A stretch of DNA of 5,956 nt from Armatimonadota bacterium. GTDB taxonomy: Bacteria > Armatimonadota > UBA10988. Shown here piece by piece: positions 5,681-5,956 of this stretch (positions within the stretch are counted from its first letter, which is position 1; the number at the start of each line of letters is the position of its first letter). Made by a program: the position numbers and the translations under genes. The notes beneath the pieces were generated by a model that was not told the DNA's origin, made no database searches, and worked only from the letters and a program-made list of their open reading frames with translations. The DNA is taken from NCBI GenBank assembly GCA_016183835.1, contig JACPDV010000751.1, positions 1 through 5,956 of the forward strand, written 5' to 3'.

Positions 5681-5816
5681 TGTCGAGGTCCTCCCGCGTC
5701 ACGATCCGGCAGCTCACCGACAGCTTGTGGGCCGCCACCGTCAGGGCCTCCCGCATCAGCTCCGGCTCGGCGCCGGCGATCTCGAACATGACTCGTCCGG
5801 GCACCACCACGGCGAC
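5670..5816 (-). CDS. rplP: 50S ribosomal protein L16, C-terminal fragment cut off by a sequence junction
   Basis: L16 lies near the A-site tRNA elbow and helps organise the peptidyl-transferase region. Only the last 48 residues are present. They begin VAVVVPGRVMFEIAG, corresponding to the family pattern WVAVVKPGRVMFEIAG, and continue with MREALTVAAHKL. They end with an extended RIVTREDLDNAS and a TGA stop. Upstream (to the right) the frame stays open to the window edge, but the translated residues are unlike L16. The expected GKGKG and EYW motifs, which should lie just before VAVV, are absent in all three minus-strand frames. The remaining ~90 N-terminal residues are not in the window. An apparent 90-residue reading from 5942 is therefore a chimera and not a real protein start. 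The last plausible L16 codon is around 5816, uncertain by a few codons. Confidence 0.9.
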   Translation of the reverse strand, partial: VAVVVPGRVMFEIAGAEPELMREALTVAAHKLSVSCRIVTREDLDNAS

Positions 5817-5820
5817 CCTG
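5803..5820. other. Junction between the ribosomal operon and an unrelated Ig-like-repeat gene
   Basis: L16 homology on the minus strand runs rightwards up to about 5816. Ig-like homology on the plus strand begins at about 5806-5818. The switch therefore occurs within this short interval, which is compatible with both readings. No insertion-sequence end, target duplication or long inverted repeat is visible here. A chimeric assembly join is the simplest explanation; a true rearrangement remains possible. Confidence 0.75.
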
Positions 5821-5956
5821 GACGGCCAGCCGTTTTCGAGCGGCACGGCCGTTGCGGGCGAGGGCGACCACGTCCTCGTGGGCAGCTCGACCGATGCCGC
5901 GGGGAACGCCGCGAGCCGCACGATCGCGTTCACGATCGACAAGACGCCACCGGTGC
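5806..5956 (+). CDS. Bacterial Ig-like repeat domain fragment (runs off the right edge; start not present)
   Basis: Reading the plus strand from 5806 gives about 50 residues with the features of the Ig-like repeats found in tandem in large secreted or cell-surface bacterial proteins. The visible pieces are TATLDGQPFSSGTAV, then GEGDHVL, STDAAGNAASRTIAFTIDKTPPV. The blocks DGxPFxSGT, EGDHxL, TDAAGN and FTIDKTPPV are the recurring motifs of these repeats, and DKTPP usually marks the boundary to the next repeat. No start codon, signal peptide or ribosome-binding site is associated, so this is the interior of a longer gene joined to the operon at about 5810. It faces the opposite way to every other gene here. 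The in-frame ATG at 5788 lies antisense to rplP and is not a credible start. The parent protein's function cannot be told from one repeat. Confidence 0.82.

Noticed and set aside
5670..5942. A 90-residue minus-strand protein starting at 5942
   Set aside because: Its first half is the reverse complement of an Ig-like repeat and its second half is the L16 C-terminus. It spans the sequence junction and is not a natural gene start.

Overview
This window is a high-GC bacterial ribosomal-protein gene cluster, read entirely on the minus strand. Transcription therefore runs from the right edge to the left edge. In transcription order the genes are the end of rplP (L16), rpmC (L29), rpsQ (S17), a complete elongation factor G-like GTPase gene, rplN (L14), rplX (L24), rplE (L5), a zinc-type rpsN (S14), rpsH (S8), rplF (L6), rplR (L18) and the start of rpsE (S5), which runs off the left edge. 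This is the universal S10-spc order with one extra gene. The genes overlap by up to 17 bases or are separated by at most about 23 bases, most have a clear Shine-Dalgarno sequence, and there is no stretch long enough to hold an independent regulatory region. The arrangement implies one long co-transcribed, translationally coupled message.

Two things stand out. First, the 684-residue EF-G-like gene sits between rpsQ and rplN, the point where the E. coli S10 operon ends and the spc operon begins. Its sequence looks like the EF-G2/FusA2 paralogue class: tyrosine replaces the usual histidine after DTPG, switch I is altered, and the G4 motif is THVD instead of NKxD. Domain IV, which enters the A site during translocation, is well conserved. 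Its start codon lies inside rpsQ and its stop is 21 bases before rplN, so it appears wired into ribosomal-protein expression.

Second, L16 homology stops abruptly near position 5816. From about 5806 to the right edge, the plus strand encodes a bacterial Ig-like repeat of the kind found in large secreted or surface proteins. The last ~140 bases are therefore foreign to the operon. The likeliest cause is a chimeric assembly join at a contig end; a real rearrangement is the less likely alternative, because it would destroy the only visible rplP copy.

The organism is a bacterium with GC that looks well above 60 percent. The zinc-binding S14, the L24 with a C-terminal four-cysteine extension and the EF-G2-type factor fit a Terrabacteria-type lineage such as Chloroflexota, Armatimonadota, Actinomycetota or Deinococcota. 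The window cannot decide among these, and the phylum suggestion is low confidence.
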